Below are positions 34,401 to 49,400 of a stretch of 64,000 nucleotides of DNA, piece by piece (the stretch's first letter is position 1; every line of letters starts with the position of its first letter). The notes below the pieces were generated by a model, which did no database searches, had not been told where the DNA came from, and worked only from the letters and a program-made list of their open reading frames with translations. Position numbers and translations under genes: made by a program. Source of the DNA: Liolophura sinensis (lineage: Eukaryota; Mollusca; Polyplacophora; Chitonida; Chitonidae); NCBI RefSeq assembly GCF_032854445.1, contig NC_088299.1:411001-475000 (forward strand), written 5' to 3'.

Positions 34401-37400
34401 AGGAGTTGTTATACATTATTGGTCTGATACTCCAACGGGAGCAATCAGAATAGTGGAGCTCTTATCTCTGGAGGTAAAAGAAGTCCTACTGTACTCTGTG
34501 CCCTGTCAGAATTTTTAAACTACTGTATTTGATTGCATTTACTTTTAGATGGATGTCTGAAAAAATTTTTTTTACAAAATGTTATTTAGGGAAGAGCTCA
34601 TAAGTTGGAACGGCAGATGGGACAAGATGGCGTGCCGATGTAGGATCCGTGCCATTCCTGTCCAATCTCTAGGAACAGCCTGCCGGCTACGTAGGCATAA
34701 CTGGCAGGTCCAAACGATCGGGCACCTGCATGGGATGTGGCTTGATAGGAGACAAGTCAGTCTCAAACAAGCAATCACATAGGAGATAAATCTGAAGCTA
34801 GGACTTTGTTCTTTGAGTCGATGGAGATTAAAGTCCAAGACATTTTGCATGTCCGATGTTCGACCAAGCAGTCAAAAAATTTTTAGGTGAAAGGGAAGCA
34901 TTTGCAGACTGAAACATTCAGACTGCAAGCTTGGGTTGAAATGTGCGAGATTTGTTACACCTGAAGATGGTGTTGGCAGGTGTGGAAATGTATGCACACA
35001 TAGATATACAGCCATCACAAGCTTCAGCTGTACTACTACATTGCAACAAGTACGTTGCAAACAATGCATTACTGTAAATGAGATGCTACCATTTCCTGAG
35101 AGCTCACAGTCACTTGTCTGTAACTGACAGCTTAAAGAATTCAACACTGACCAATTATATTATTTAATTTCAGTGACCCGCCCCTTAGAAAAATCACAAC
35201 TGTATGGTTTTGGCGAGGATAATGGTTGATTGGCAGCTCAGTCTGAATTTATTAGGAAATGTTCACACACAGTTGCCTGCACTGAAGGGGCTTTTTGGGG
35301 GGGGTTAGTGTGGGCTATACCGCAATACTATCATCGCATACGGATATACTACATATTTAAAGATGGGGGTGGAGGAAATAGCTGCAAATTCAGACTACTG
35401 TTTGAAATGTTTTAACGTTGGGATACATGTAAGGAAGAAATTTTCTTCAAGGCTGATGAAACACTTGTAAACCATGCAGGCCCACAGTACATGTGTGGGG
35501 ATTCAATAAAACACCTTCATTTCTTCAAGAATTCAGACTGTACATCCAGCTTGTCGAGCATACACTGAATTAAATCCTGAGTCAGAGTTTTATTTATTCA
35601 CTGTGTGTGACACCTGTGTATGTATGGAAAGAATCACCTTTTTGAGCCTTATTGTCATCTACTGAAGGCAATTAGATTGGGCTAATTGGGACAGAATGTC
35701 TGGTTTGTCCTGAACGGGGAGGGAATTATCCTTTGATGTGACTTGTGATCTTGTTTTCTTCCACTTAAGAGTCTAGCAGAAAGACTTCAATGAATTCACA
35801 TGCACCTCCACAGTGAATTACTTACAACTTTCAGTGACAGATTTAATTAGTTTATACATACACAAACTGATTATATTTATTACCTTGTATTTTAGGCATT
35901 TCAGTGGATTAAACCAACACAAAAAGGGTTAAATTGGGTGTATTAAAGCGATTTTGCCACCATTGGAGATATCATAAACTTCATCTGTGGTCGGATGGGA
36001 TCTACATTTTTTCTTTTGATTTAAATCAGGGAAGAAAAGCAACTGTAAGACATGTTAGGTTAATAAATGGAGTTTATAGAGCAAAGTGGTCAGTTATGTG
36101 AACAGACTGTAACAAAAGTTGTTGTCCTCGCAGCTGAATGAAGTGGCAGCCAGTCTTCATGCTTTAGCGGAGAGGTAACTTGCTGGCCATGGAAAGGGGA
36201 GCAGTTCAGTTGATCGGATCTACAACACAGCAGGCATATCCTGTAGCTCATGGCATATCCTGTAGCTCATGGCATATCCTGTAACTCATGGCATATCCTG
36301 TAGCTCATGGCATATCCTGTAACTCATGTCATATCCTGTAGCTCATGGCATATCCTGTAGCTCATGGCATATCCTGTAACTCATGGCATATCCTGTAACT
36401 CATGGCATATCCTGTAGCTCATGGCATATCCTGTAGCTCATGGCATATCCTGTAGCTCATGGCATATCCTGTAACTCATGGCATATCCTGTAACTCATGA
36501 CATATCCTGTAGCTCATGGCATATCCACACACTGGAGACCACCTGTTCTGGAACAGATGACTGTCCGTCCTGACTTTTGAGCTCTTCCCTTAGAATTTAA
36601 GGACAGGTTTTTCCCCCACAATAATACTGGCTGCTGGTGTAAAAATGACATAATCTTGAGCATGGCGTAGAATGCCAATGCAATAAATAGATAAAAATAA
36701 GTCTGATATTCTGCCCGATTGATTGAAGAATATGTCGTCAAAGTAGTTTGAACAGCCCAGCAGATTGTCAGGAACAAGTGACACAAGTCCTGATAGGTTG
36801 TTCAAAATAAGGTGCTAACAGTTTATTTAACCCATTTATGACTGACCAGAATACCTTGGTGTCTCTGAAAATGTTCTTGACGACTATGAAAACTGCCTAA
36901 TGAAATAAATCTGTCAAGTAACTGTTTGTTATGTGAAGATGTTAGGGTTTGATTAGTAAAGGTGGCCTTTCGTTCTCTTTTTCAGAGTTTCCAGAGTCAC
37001 AAAGCTGATGTCCTCTGTCTAGCTGTCAATGAGGTAAAGACTCCCCCTTCCCCAAAAATCACCCCCTTAAAAAAAGAACTTTTAAAGTGACATCAATAAG
37101 TAACATAACCATTTTTTGCCCAGTTTTATTTATTTATTTATTTTTGAAATTTCATCTTATTAGCTTCATCGTTTTAGGATGGACTGCTTCAGTGGCCGAA
37201 TGGTTAAAGTGCCCGCCTTAAAGTCCCTTGGATCAAACTGACTCACGTGGCACTTAGCACTGAGAGGTTAGAGCAAGGAAACGTGACTGGTTGGCCCGGT
37301 GTCAGTATAATGTGACTGGGTAGGGGTATCATGCCTGGTGTCTTTGGCAAGTTACACGTACTTCATTGGCGGCAGCACTTTGGCGGCATGGACTCGCCCT

Positions 37401-40400
37401 GCCACAAGAAGACACATATATATACGCACAGCTAATGCCTCTTGGTCGTCATATGAATGAAAACTTGTTAAGTACTACGTTAAACCCCAAACATACATAT
37501 ATTTATATTGATACATGCATTTTAAGATGTTGTAAGTGCTAAAAAATATTTCATTTGGGATTGATTGTTAAATTGTGCTGTTATTTTAGACATCTACATA
37601 AAGTTTACTTTCGGATGTCTACTGACATATCTCCAACGTTGAGTGAAGAATCAGTTATTCAGTTTTATCGGGGATTTTCCTTTGACTATCAACTCACTGA
37701 AGTTGCTGTATTTAGAAACTCTGATTTTTTTCCACTTCCCCTGGTTGTATAGACAAAGGGAGCGAACTTGAAATGTCAGGCAAGTTATTGTGTTGTAATT
37801 ATGTGGTCTACCATGTAACTTTAGTTCTGCCAAACAGATCATTGGAAGTTACCACTACTTTGTTGAACATTATGGATAGAAAGGAAGATCGTTTTCATCC
37901 CCAATTCACACATAAACTTTGCATTGTGGGAATCTTTGCCCTGTCTCATTTGCATGTTATCTCGTCGGGCGGAGGGTTTAGACTAGGGGTGGATTTCCCC
38001 TTATAATTCTCTTAATTTGCACTTGCCAGAAAATGTGGGAATGTGGTTAGTTTAGGAGTCAACTTTTTTTGATATGTCCCCTTAAAGGATGTATGAAATG
38101 TAATATTTTGTAATGTGCACTTGTGTACAGTTTAAAATTGATGCAAACAAGTTCCTGTGCTAAACCCTGTTAGTAGACAATGTTTTTTTGTACTTTACTT
38201 TTGTAGTCTGAGAATTCTGTATTGAGCAGTGGTGTAGAACCTACCCTGGCCAGGTTTGAGTACGTTTCCACCAATCCTAACAGTGACTGGAAGACCTGGA
38301 TAAGATCTACAGTGCACTGTCAACACACACACGATGTCCGCAGTCTCGCTTACGCTGGCCACTTTATCATTTCTGGAGGTAAAGTACAATTTGTCTTCTC
38401 ACTTCCTTCTCCACAAGTAACATGTGTCTTTTTGCTCTGTAAAAAGCAATGTCAGATGTGGATGAATTGTTGGTTGTCCAACAGGTAAACATAACAGATC
38501 TATGTAAGAAAACATTGTTCACGTTCAGAAATCTTTGTGTGTAAATTATTTGTAGCTTTCAATGGAAAATCATTTCACCTTATGGCATCAGAAGTGCAGA
38601 CATCATTGTTCCTAAAAACATCTATAAAAAATTTACACTACTACCACTTACCAGGTTAACATTTCCTGTGGATTTGTCATGGAGGATCAGTGGGGGATCA
38701 GCAGGGATTCTGCGGGGGGGCTGTGGGAAATGATGGAAACCCCTGTGGTGATTCCGAGGACATTTCAGATAACCTCTGCAGAGATTCTGCAAAAAATGAA
38801 TCCTCCGTGGAGGGTAATTAATTTGCTCCTTGCATACTCATTGACAACACAGAAAGTAAAACATTTTTTTTCACTCTCACATATTCCACTGAAACAGCGT
38901 GTGTGCATCACCTACATTCTCGATCTGTGGCTTCTGTGGTTCCAGAACTGGGCAGCAAAGCTTCGTTTGTTTCCAGGTGCACATTGACTTTGTAAACATC
39001 TCTAATGTTCAGTAGTTGTTGTCATTTAAATATATTTCGCAAGTACATGCCGTGGGCGTACTCCTTCGCACCTTGAAAACAGACTCTGGCTTGTTTCTGC
39101 ATTAAATGCTGCTTTACCTTGGAAGGCTTATCAGCTACATAGGCCTATAGGTACACGCACAATAATGGGTACTGTAATATGCACACTTGGAGATGTCACA
39201 AAATGCTCCGCGGGAGGTAGGTGTATGCCCCTAGTATTCTCCGTGGGATATTGTATCCCTTGCAGAAGATTAGAACCAACTCCCTGCGGTATGACCTAAA
39301 TTCCTTCTCTTCAGGAGGCACCTGTGGTTAGTGTGCTACTGCATCACAGTGACCCAGGAACCTCTCACCAGTATGATGGGGGGCCTCCGTGGCTCAGTTG
39401 GTTAGCGCGCTAGGGCAGCGTAATGACCCAGGAGTCTCTCACCAGTGCAGTTGCTATGAGCTGAAGTCCATCTCATGTTGGCTTCCTCTCCAGCCATACT
39501 TGGGAAGGTCTGTCAGCAACCTGAGGATGATCATGGGTTTCCACCAGGCTCTGCCCGGTTTCCTTCCACCATAATGCTGGCTGCGGTCGTATAAGTGAAA
39601 TATTCTTGAGTATCAAATCAAATCAAACCAATACAATGGTTTTGAGTTCCAAATCCAGCTCTAGCTGGCTTCCTCTCCGGTTATACGTGGGAACGTCTGC
39701 CAGCACCCTGCAGATGTCCGTGGGTTTCCCCTGGGCTCCCTTTATCAAAATGGTGGCCGCTGTCATATTAAGTGAAATATTCTTGAGTACCCCAAAAAAC
39801 ATTAATCAAATAAATAAATTTGCCTTCAATGATAAATTTTATTGAAATGTGTTGAAATAATATTTGGATTCCCGTTTGAATAGCGGATCAGAAAAAAAGT
39901 CTTCCTATATGAATGATAATTTAGTTTGTGTCCTGATTTATTACAGGTGTCGACACCAACCTTGCATTTACCGATCTGGAAAAACGTAAGCCTGGTTGCA
40001 AATCAAGAAAGATACCAGCCATTCCTCAAGTAAGTGTATGTGTGAATCAGCAAAGTTAGCATTTGTGGAAAGTCTAAATCTGAAACAAACCCTTGTCGAC
40101 CTGTGGGAGATGGGTCTGAGATATGATGTATCAAGGATGTCAAGGCAGAAATGTTTAACCTTTTTGTCTTGTACACCTTTGTCCAGCTTTGACCAATACT
40201 TGTACACCTACATTATATGAAAGCCTGTCAAAAATACTATTTGTCAATCTACACATATTTTAGTTATGTTTTGTCTACTGTCTGTGGTATTTATATATAC
40301 ATGTAGAGTTGGAGATCATCTGGACCAATTTTAGACAGTTTTAGCTTTGACCTACTTTTTCAGGCTAGAATTTGCATTTGCCTGTTAGTGCTATTTTATC

Positions 40401-43400
40401 AAAAGTACAGGCTGATCGATGAGGCAAGGTCAGCTGCATTGATGAGAACAGAAATAGATCTTGATCATTACAGTTGACCTTTCACCTGCGTTGATTTTTA
40501 AGGCTAGAATTTGTATTTGCCTTGTAGTGCTATGTCATCAAAAGTACAGGCTGATCGATGAGGCAAGGTCAGCTGCATTGATGAGAAAAAAATAGATTTT
40601 GATCATTACAGCTGACCTCTCACCTGCCTTTTCAGCAGCCTTTAAGATCGGCACTGAGAGGTAATTAGAGCAAGGAAACTTGACTGTTTGGCCCATGGTC
40701 ATTATAGTATGATTGGTTGTGGTGTCATGTCTAGTGTCTTCAGCATGATACTTCAATGACTTTTGGCAGCATGGACTTACCTTGTCACAAAAAGATACAG
40801 TTTGCATGTATGTACACACACCTAATGTGGCTCCTTATTTTGACACGACTGAAAAGTTAAGTATGACATAAAAATCCAAGCGTATGTATGTACATACTTC
40901 AGTATGGCATAAAGCACTAAGTAAAGGCATATAAGTGTATAAGTAAATATTAGCATTCATAACAAGGGTTTTTTTTGCTTTGACAGAAATCCCTGGTTGC
41001 TGTGGCAACTAATGCCAATCTTGTTGTACTGAATTACAGTACACACCTGGAGGTGTGGAGACTGGGCTGTACAAGGGCTAGCTCAGGTAGGCTGGCTTCT
41101 CTTTAACTTCTTCGCATGTTTGTGAGATGTTTACTTAAGCATACTCTGAAGGCATTATTCTGTCTTGACTGATTAATTTTTTTTTTTGTGAGGCTTTCTG
41201 AATCTAGCCAATGTAGTGTCTCCAAAATCAAATTAAAAATGTGCATAAAATGCACTGTAACTTGCTCTTTCAGATGGTTTGGAAAAGTTTGGGTAACTAG
41301 GGTAGTGGTACACAAACCCTCATAATGTTGATGTCTGAGCATTTTAATGGTATTGTGTGGGCTAGAGTTTCAATTTACATTTTCCTCTAAATGAGTACCC
41401 TGCTGATCATTTCAAATTATTCCTGTGGTCTTGGTGGGAAGGAACTATTGCCAGCACTTATGGGACCGTTGGCACAGTTTTCCAAATTTCACTTGTCTTT
41501 CAGAAATATGAGTTGCAGGTGTGCATGTCACACAATACAAAGTTAGTCAGCGACAAGTTGTTGGTCAGGTTTACTTGGGGTATTCTAGTTTCCCCCACCC
41601 ATGATTCTGGTATAGGATATAGCTTCTTGAGAATGGTGTTGATAACAACAATCAAATAAATAGATGTGCAACCCTTTGGGCGAATTTGTGTATATGAATC
41701 TATGAATTACATACAGGGTCAATAGGGTTAGTCAGTATTTGATCACTACGGGTCGAATGGAATGGGGGCCTCCGTGGCTCAGTTGTTTAGCGCGCTAGTG
41801 CAGCGTAATGACCGGGTGCCTCTCACCAATGCGGTCGCTGTGAGTCCAAGTCCAGCTCATGCTGGCTTCCTCTCCGGCCATATGTGGGAAGGTCTGCCAG
41901 CAACCTGCAGATGGTCGTGGGTTTCCTCCCACCATAATGCTGGCCACCGTCGTATAAGTGAAATATTCTTGAGTACAGTGTAAAACACTAATCAAATAAA
42001 TAAATAAATAAATGAATTGAGTGGAATGGTGCCTTCTCGCTGTTCCGTGGTTAGAGCTATAAAAATAGTACTAGATGCGGCAGCAGCGAGATAACAAGTG
42101 ACATTCGTCGATAATGTGGATGGAGGCCCTCTCCGTTGTTTTACTGTTAAAACAAGCCAAAGTGTTTCTGAAAGTTATGTAATTATAAATTTATACATGT
42201 GTTTATCTAGTTGTAATGAAGTTAAGCCAAAAGTTTTTCATTAAGCGCTGGACAGAGCATATAGACACATATAAATTTGTAGTGAAGTGAAAAAAGCTGG
42301 AAGAGGCGGGAAGAAAAGATGGGAAAAAATTTTGAAATGAAACAAAATATGAAGGAAAGAAAGAAGAAGTGGATGCAAGGTGGTTGGCTGTTGCCCTCCT
42401 CAAATACAAAGTAAAATATGGCTTTTTCTAATGATTCTTGAAGGTTACCTCTGTAAATGAAAATATCTGTAAACTGACTGATTTTTAGAAGTTAAGTTTG
42501 TTAACATATTGTCTGTTTTTGTTTTCAGATAGGCATGGTGAAGTGTTGCCCTTGAGAGAGGGCCCTACTAAGCTTCTTCAGCTTATGACAAAGAATTCCA
42601 ACAGAATCGTCTGCTTTGCGATCTCATCTGACGGAAAATGGCTGGCCTATTCTGATCAAGAGAGAATGCGTCTATATTGCCTCTCACTGGTGGGTACATG
42701 TATACGTAGACTGGTTGTCTTCAAGCAGACAATTGTCATGTAAACATTGCCCCAGTTCTCACTGCTTGTGGGGCCTTGAAGACAATAAGCGGTCTGTGGT
42801 GCTCTTTTGGCCGTTTGCGCCGTTCAGCATTCATTGAATGCTTGTTTTGAATTATTATGGTGGGCCGTTATGGGGGACGGACAAAACCCCCGCAGACAAA
42901 AGCCCTGTGGACAAAACACCGCCAGGCAAAACCCCCAGCAAACATAAGCCCCTTGATCGGTATTAAATGTGTATGGTGAATGACATAAGTTGTTTACTTG
43001 TTCAAGAAAACTTGAAACATTCTCCCTGAAGTGACGTTTCAGATTTCAATACATGTTAGCAGTTACTCGAACCCTTCTCACTCTTTCAGTTTCCATGTAA
43101 TCTAACCATTTTTGACTGCATCGGAAAGAGCAATATATCTCTTAGCCCTATACAGAATGCTCGACCTACATTGGGGGCTTATATTAAAACTGAAGAAGTC
43201 TACAAGTATGGTAAACAATTGCTGTATTGCAGCTTGTGCTAGAATTCCTTTGTATTATTCTGAAAACACAAATACTTGTAGCAGTGATGGTTTCAACCTC
43301 AGAAAACAAAAGAAACAAAACGTGTCTGTTTGCAATCTTTCAGAGTGTAAATGTTCAGTAACATGCAACCAGCATTTCTTTTTTTTACGATTTTGGGGAA

Positions 43401-46400
43401 TATTATATAAATTTTAATTTACACAATTAATATAGAATGCTTTCAGTTTAGGGTTAAGAACACTGATTTGTTTTATTTATCATATACATCCATGTAGGAC
43501 ATATAAAAGAAAAAAAAAATACGAAGTAACACATGAAACAAAAATAATTTTTTATTCTTTTTAAGATTATTAAAAAATAATATTTTCTTGTGGACTATAA
43601 TGTGTTTGGTTTGAATTTCTAAATAATCAAAAGTTTAACATACACATAAAGTTGCAGAAGATGCCTGTAAACCGACTCAAAATGAATACAGCAGCTGCGA
43701 GGTGATACTGTGAATCACAGTAAGCTATAATTTGTATGCCTTGCTGAAATATTTCATCCAAACAAATTAAATATAGTGGTATAATAAACTTATATTTGCT
43801 CGACGAAAAGCATTCAGTAATAATATTAGAGACGTCAGAGAGTCTTTTTTGGTGATATTGTTTTTGAAAACTTACATGTAAATGCCTATGAGAGGAAAGC
43901 TGATTGAAAGACTGGGATATGCTTTGCTGACAAGTTTTTAGATGGAAAACAAAGTCATAGTATATGAATTCCTGTCAAATAATATTTAACATCATGCTTG
44001 TTAGGCTGTCAGATATGTTTTGTGGGTTAATAAGGAAGCTAGGGCTTTTGTCCACTGGGCTTCTGTCCTGAATTTGGCCTTTATAGCTAAATGTACATGT
44101 TGGAAAGTCTGAATTCAGGGAGAACACTGCTGCGCAAAGTCCTAGGTTAGGTAATTATGAAAACAAACAACTTTTAAAGTTGTTTGTTTTAAATTTCATA
44201 GTTTTTGTCATAGTTTTGAAAACTTTTGTGTACATCATTAAACACTGATCAGCTGATTAATTAGATAAAACAGAAGCTTGAGCAGTGACAGTTGAGTGTA
44301 GCCTGAGTGTATTTGTGTAGCTGGTCATTTTAACAAAAAGTAAGGAAAACCAAGACAACCAATGTTAAAGAAAAAGTAATCAAAAGACTAACCAAAAGGT
44401 CATGTCTAAAAACATGAATTACAATATAATACAGTTTATCTATTTGTATGATTTATACAAATTTGAATTTATATTTATTGATTTATATTTGAATTTATAC
44501 TGATGTGATGGTTTTTTGTTTTTTTTTCGTTAATATTTAATTGTATCTTTGCTTTGTCACTTCAGGAAGCTGATGGATCTGTGACTCCAAAAATTTCATT
44601 GACAAGGATCAAGCTGTCCTCAGCTGTGGCCTGTCCCGCCCACAAAATCATGTTTACACCTGATGTCCGTTACTGTGTCATTGCTGCTTGTGATGGAACA
44701 GTAAATGTTTATGAGCTCCACTCAGATTGTGTCAGCATGTACCACTCCTTCCCTTCTCCCTCAGGTAGGATGTCATCTTACATGTGTACCACTCCTTCCC
44801 TTCTCCCTCAGGAAGTATGTCACCATACATGTATACCACTCCTTCCCGTCTCCCTCAGGTAGGATGTCACCTTACATGTATACCACTCCTTCCCTTCTCC
44901 CTCAGGTAGGATGTCACCATACATGTATACCACTCCTTCCCGTCTCCCTCAGGTAGTATGTCACCATACATGTATACCACTCCTTCCCGTCTCCCTCAGG
45001 TAGTATGTCACCATACATGTATACCACTCCTTCCCGTCTCCCTCAGGTAGGACGTCATCATTCATGTATACCACTCATCATGCACGTATACCACTCCTTC
45101 CCTTCTCCCTCAGGTAGTATGTCACCATACATATATACCACTCCTTCCCTTCCCCCTCAGGAAGGATTTCATCACACATGTATACCACTCCATCCCTTCT
45201 CCCTCAGGTAGTATGTCACCATACATGTATACCACTCCATCCCTTCTCCCTCAGGTAGTATGTCACCATACATGTATACCACTCCTTCCCTTCTCCCTCA
45301 GGCAGTATGTCACCATCCATGTGTACCACTCCTTCCCTTCCCCCCACAGGTAGGATGTCACCATACATGTATACCACTCCTTCCCTTCCCCCTCAGGAAG
45401 AATTTCATCACACATGTATACCACTCCATCCCTTCTCCCTCAGGTAGGATGTCACCATACATGTATACCACTCCTTTCCTTCTCCCTCAGGTAGGATGTC
45501 ATCATGCACGTATACCACTCCTTCCCTTCTCCCTCAGGTAGTATGTCACCATACATATATACCACTCCTTCCCTTCCCCCACAGGTAGTATGTCACCATA
45601 CATGTATGCCACTCCTTCCCTTCTCTTTCAGGTAGTATGTCACCATACATGTATACCACTCCACCCCTTCTCCCTCAGGTATTATGTCACCATACATGCA
45701 TACCACTCCATCCCTTCCCCCACAGGTAGCATGTCACCATACAAGTGTACCACTCCTTCTTTTCTCCCTCAGGTAGTATGTCACCATACATGTATACGAC
45801 TCCTTCCCTTCTCCCTCAGGTAGTATGTCACCATCCATGTATACCACTCCTTCCCTTCTCCCTCAGGTAGTATGTCACCATCCATGTATACCACTCCTTC
45901 CCTTCTCCCTCAGGTAGGATGTCACCATACATGTATACGACTCCACCCCTTCTCCCTCAGGTAGTATGTCACCATCCATGTATACCACTCCACCCCTTCT
46001 CCCTCAGGTACATGTAGTGTGTCACCATCCATGTATACCACTCCTTCCCTTCTCCCTCAGGTACATGTAGTGTGTCACCATCCATGTATACCTCCCCTTC
46101 CCTTCTCCCTCAGGTAGTATGTCACCATCCATGTATACCACTCCTTCACTTCTCTCTCAGGTAGTATGTCACCATACATGTGTACCACTCCTTCCCGTCT
46201 CCCTCAGGTAGTATGTCACCATACATGTATACCACTCCTTCCCTTCTCCCTCAGGTAGGACGTCATCATTCATGTATACCACTCCTTCCCTTCTCCCTCA
46301 GGTAGGATGTCATCATTCATGTATACCACTCCTTCCCGTCTCCCTCAGGTAGTATGTCACCATACATGTATACCACTCCTTCCCTTCTCCCTCAGGTAGT

Positions 46401-49400
46401 ATGTCACCATCCATGTATACCACTCCTTCCCTTCTCCCTCAGGTAGGATGTCATCATTCATGTATACCACTCCTTCCCGTCTCCCTCAGTTAGTATGTCA
46501 CCATACATGTATACCACTCCTTCCCTTCTCCCTCAGGTAGTATGTCACCATATATGTATACCACTCCTTCCCTTCTCCCTCAGGTAGTATGTCACCATAC
46601 ATGTATACCACTCCTTCCCTTCTCCCTCAGGTAGGATGTCATCATGCATGTATACCACTCTTTTCCTTCTCCCTCAGGTAGTATGTCACCATACATGTAT
46701 ACTACTCCTTTCCTTCTCCCTCAGGTAGGATGTCATCATGCATGTATACCACTCCTTCCCTTCTCTCTCAGGTAGTATGTCACCATCCATGTATACCACT
46801 CCTTCCCTTCTCCCTCAGGCAGTATGTCACCATCCATGTATACCACTCCTTCCCTTCTCCCTCAGGTAGTATGTCACCATATATGTATACCACTCCTTCC
46901 CTTCTCCCTCAGGTAGTATGTCACCATACATGTATACCACTCCACCCCTTCTCCCTCAGGTAGTATGTCACCATACATGTATACCACTCCACCCCTTCTC
47001 CCTCAGGTAGTATGTCACCATACATGTATACCACTCCTTTCCTTCTCCCTCAGGTAGTATGTCACCATACATGTATACCACTCCTTCCCTTCTCCCTCAG
47101 GCAGTATGTCACCATCCATGTGTACCACTCCTTCCCTTCTCCCTCAGGTAGTATGTCACCATACATGTATACCACTCCTTCCCTTCTCCCTCAGGTAGTA
47201 TGTCACCATCCATGTATACCACTCCTTCCCTTCTCCCTCAGGTACATGTAGTGTGTCACCATCCATGTATACCTCCCCTTCCCTTCTCCCTTAGGTAGTA
47301 TGTCACCATCCATGTATACCACTCCTTCCCTTCTCCCTCAGGTAGTATGTCACCATCCATGTATACCACTCCTTCCCTTCTCCCTCAGGTAGTATGTCAC
47401 CATCCATGTATACCACTCCTTCCCTTCTCCCTCAGGTACATGTAGTGTGTCACCATACATGTATACCTCCCCTTCCCTTCTCCCTCAGGTAGGATGTCAC
47501 CATACATGTATACCACTCCTTTCCTTCTCTCTCAGGTAGTATGTCACCATCCATGTATACCACTCCTTCCCTTCTCCCTCAGGTAGGATGTCACCATCCA
47601 TGTATACGACTCCTTCCCTTCTCCCTCAGGTAGTATGTCACCATCCATGTGTACCACTCCTTCCCTTCTCCCTCAGGTAGTATGTCACCATACATATATA
47701 CCACTCCTTCCCTTCTCCCTCAGGTAGGATGTCACCATCCATGTATACCACTCCACCCCTTCTCCCTCAGGTACATGTAGTATGTCACCATCCATGTATA
47801 CCACTCCTTCCCTTCTCCCTCAGGTAGGATGTCACCATCCATGTATACGACTCCTTCCCTTCTCCCTCAGGTAGTATGTCACCATCCATGTGTACCACTC
47901 CTTCCCTTCTCCCTCAGGTAGTATGTCACCATACATATATACCACTCCTTCCCATCTCCCTCAGGTAGTATGTCACCATACATATATACCACTCTTTCCC
48001 TTCTTTTTTAGGTAGGATGTCATTATCATTTCAGTAAAGCCGTCATATATACATAGAGTAACGCAAATGTAGTGCAGTCATGTTCATGTCACATTTAATC
48101 AATACCGCAGGAAGAATTGAAAGCAATTACACAAAACAACATGTGATCTGATCTGGAATCTGCTGTCGTTGACAGGTCCCACAAAGAATATTGAAACTAC
48201 AAAGGCCATACCCAGAGTCATGCGACATTGTGATTTGCATGTCATCGGCTGTTTATATTTGAATGCACTCTGTCATTTATAGACTCACATCTCCTGACCG
48301 AAATTTCCACTTAATGAATGCTATTCGTAGGTCATCAGAGCCCATATTTGTAAGGTGTGAAGATGTATGTATGTTCTGATGCAAACAAATTGGGTGAAAA
48401 TGGATTTTCTAATGACAGCCGACCTGTAATGTCGAGCCTATAATTTTGGTAATTCAGAGCAGTACAGTGTTCATGTTAGACAATGTTTGTTCAACCTACA
48501 GAAAGGTATCCCCTCTTCCTTCCCACCCGATTACCCTCTTACAAAGCTCTGCTCAGGTGCACCCAGCTGTGTTTTAGGCAACACATTTTTTATGAGCCAG
48601 AAAATAAGACAAACTAGTCGATCAATAGATATTTAGACAAGAGGAAAACGTTTTGGTGTGATTCAAACAAAATAAAATTTTTTATTGGTTTTGGCGGCAT
48701 GTTCATGTCTCATACAAGTGAGCTCTTTGGTAGCCTTGCCACCAATTCTAAGTCTTATTCTTGTAAATTGCAAAGAATCTCTCTTGTCTTTTCAGAACCA
48801 GCATCTCCTGTTCAGCTACTCAGCATCAGTCCACATAGCAAATTGTTAGCTGTGTATCATCATAATCACCCAATCCAGATATATGATATCAAAAGCAAAG
48901 AGGTAATTGTTCACATACTTGTTTTTTTTTTTTTGTTGGTTTTTTTTTTCTATAGTATACAATATGGAAGCTAAAGACAAATCTGCCCAATGAAAAACTC
49001 AAAAATAAGGAACATGAATTTTAACCAATTGGAATCAAGTTCAATTAGTCCAATGAAAAACTCAAGAATAAGGAACATGAATTTTAACCAGTTGGAATCA
49101 AGTTCAGTCAGTCCAATGAAAAACTCAAGAATAAGGAACATGAATTTTAACCAGTTGGAATCAAGTTCAATCAGTCCAATGAAAAACTTAAGAATAAGGA
49201 ACATGAATTTTAACCAATTGGAATCAAGTATTTAAGAATTAATGCCAAAAGCCCTGTTTATGTGCATGGCTAGTGTATTGAATGAATATTTTCTCTCGCC
49301 ATCAGATGATATCCAAATCAACTTTAGAAAAATAAGTGAAATATGTGTATTCTTGACTAAACATAAAACTCCAAAAAGTTCAGCAGAAGTTTCATTTTGT

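Larger units (their letters stand above)
34388..36985 (+). other. UTP4 intron 7, mostly unannotated
   Basis: 2.6 kb containing a 19-bp tandem array and a decayed SINE-A. Nothing else is recognised. Confidence 0.6.

Noticed and set aside
40362-40634. Box C/D snoRNA in a UTP4 intron (tgatga words in the 139-bp duplication)
   Set aside because: Box C-like words are present but a correctly spaced CTGA box D with a terminal stem is not seen in both copies.
41764-41860. tRNA gene (good box A and box B in SINE heads, also at 6650, 16183, 29520, 37176, 39378)
   Set aside because: Each is followed by SINE body and tail and the arms do not fold into a full cloverleaf by eye; these are tRNA-derived SINE heads.
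44705-47251. Series of open frames rich in TPSLLPQ and HHTCIPLLPFSL
   Set aside because: They are readings of the 47-bp minisatellite in successive frames; only the part up to 44764 is exon 13.
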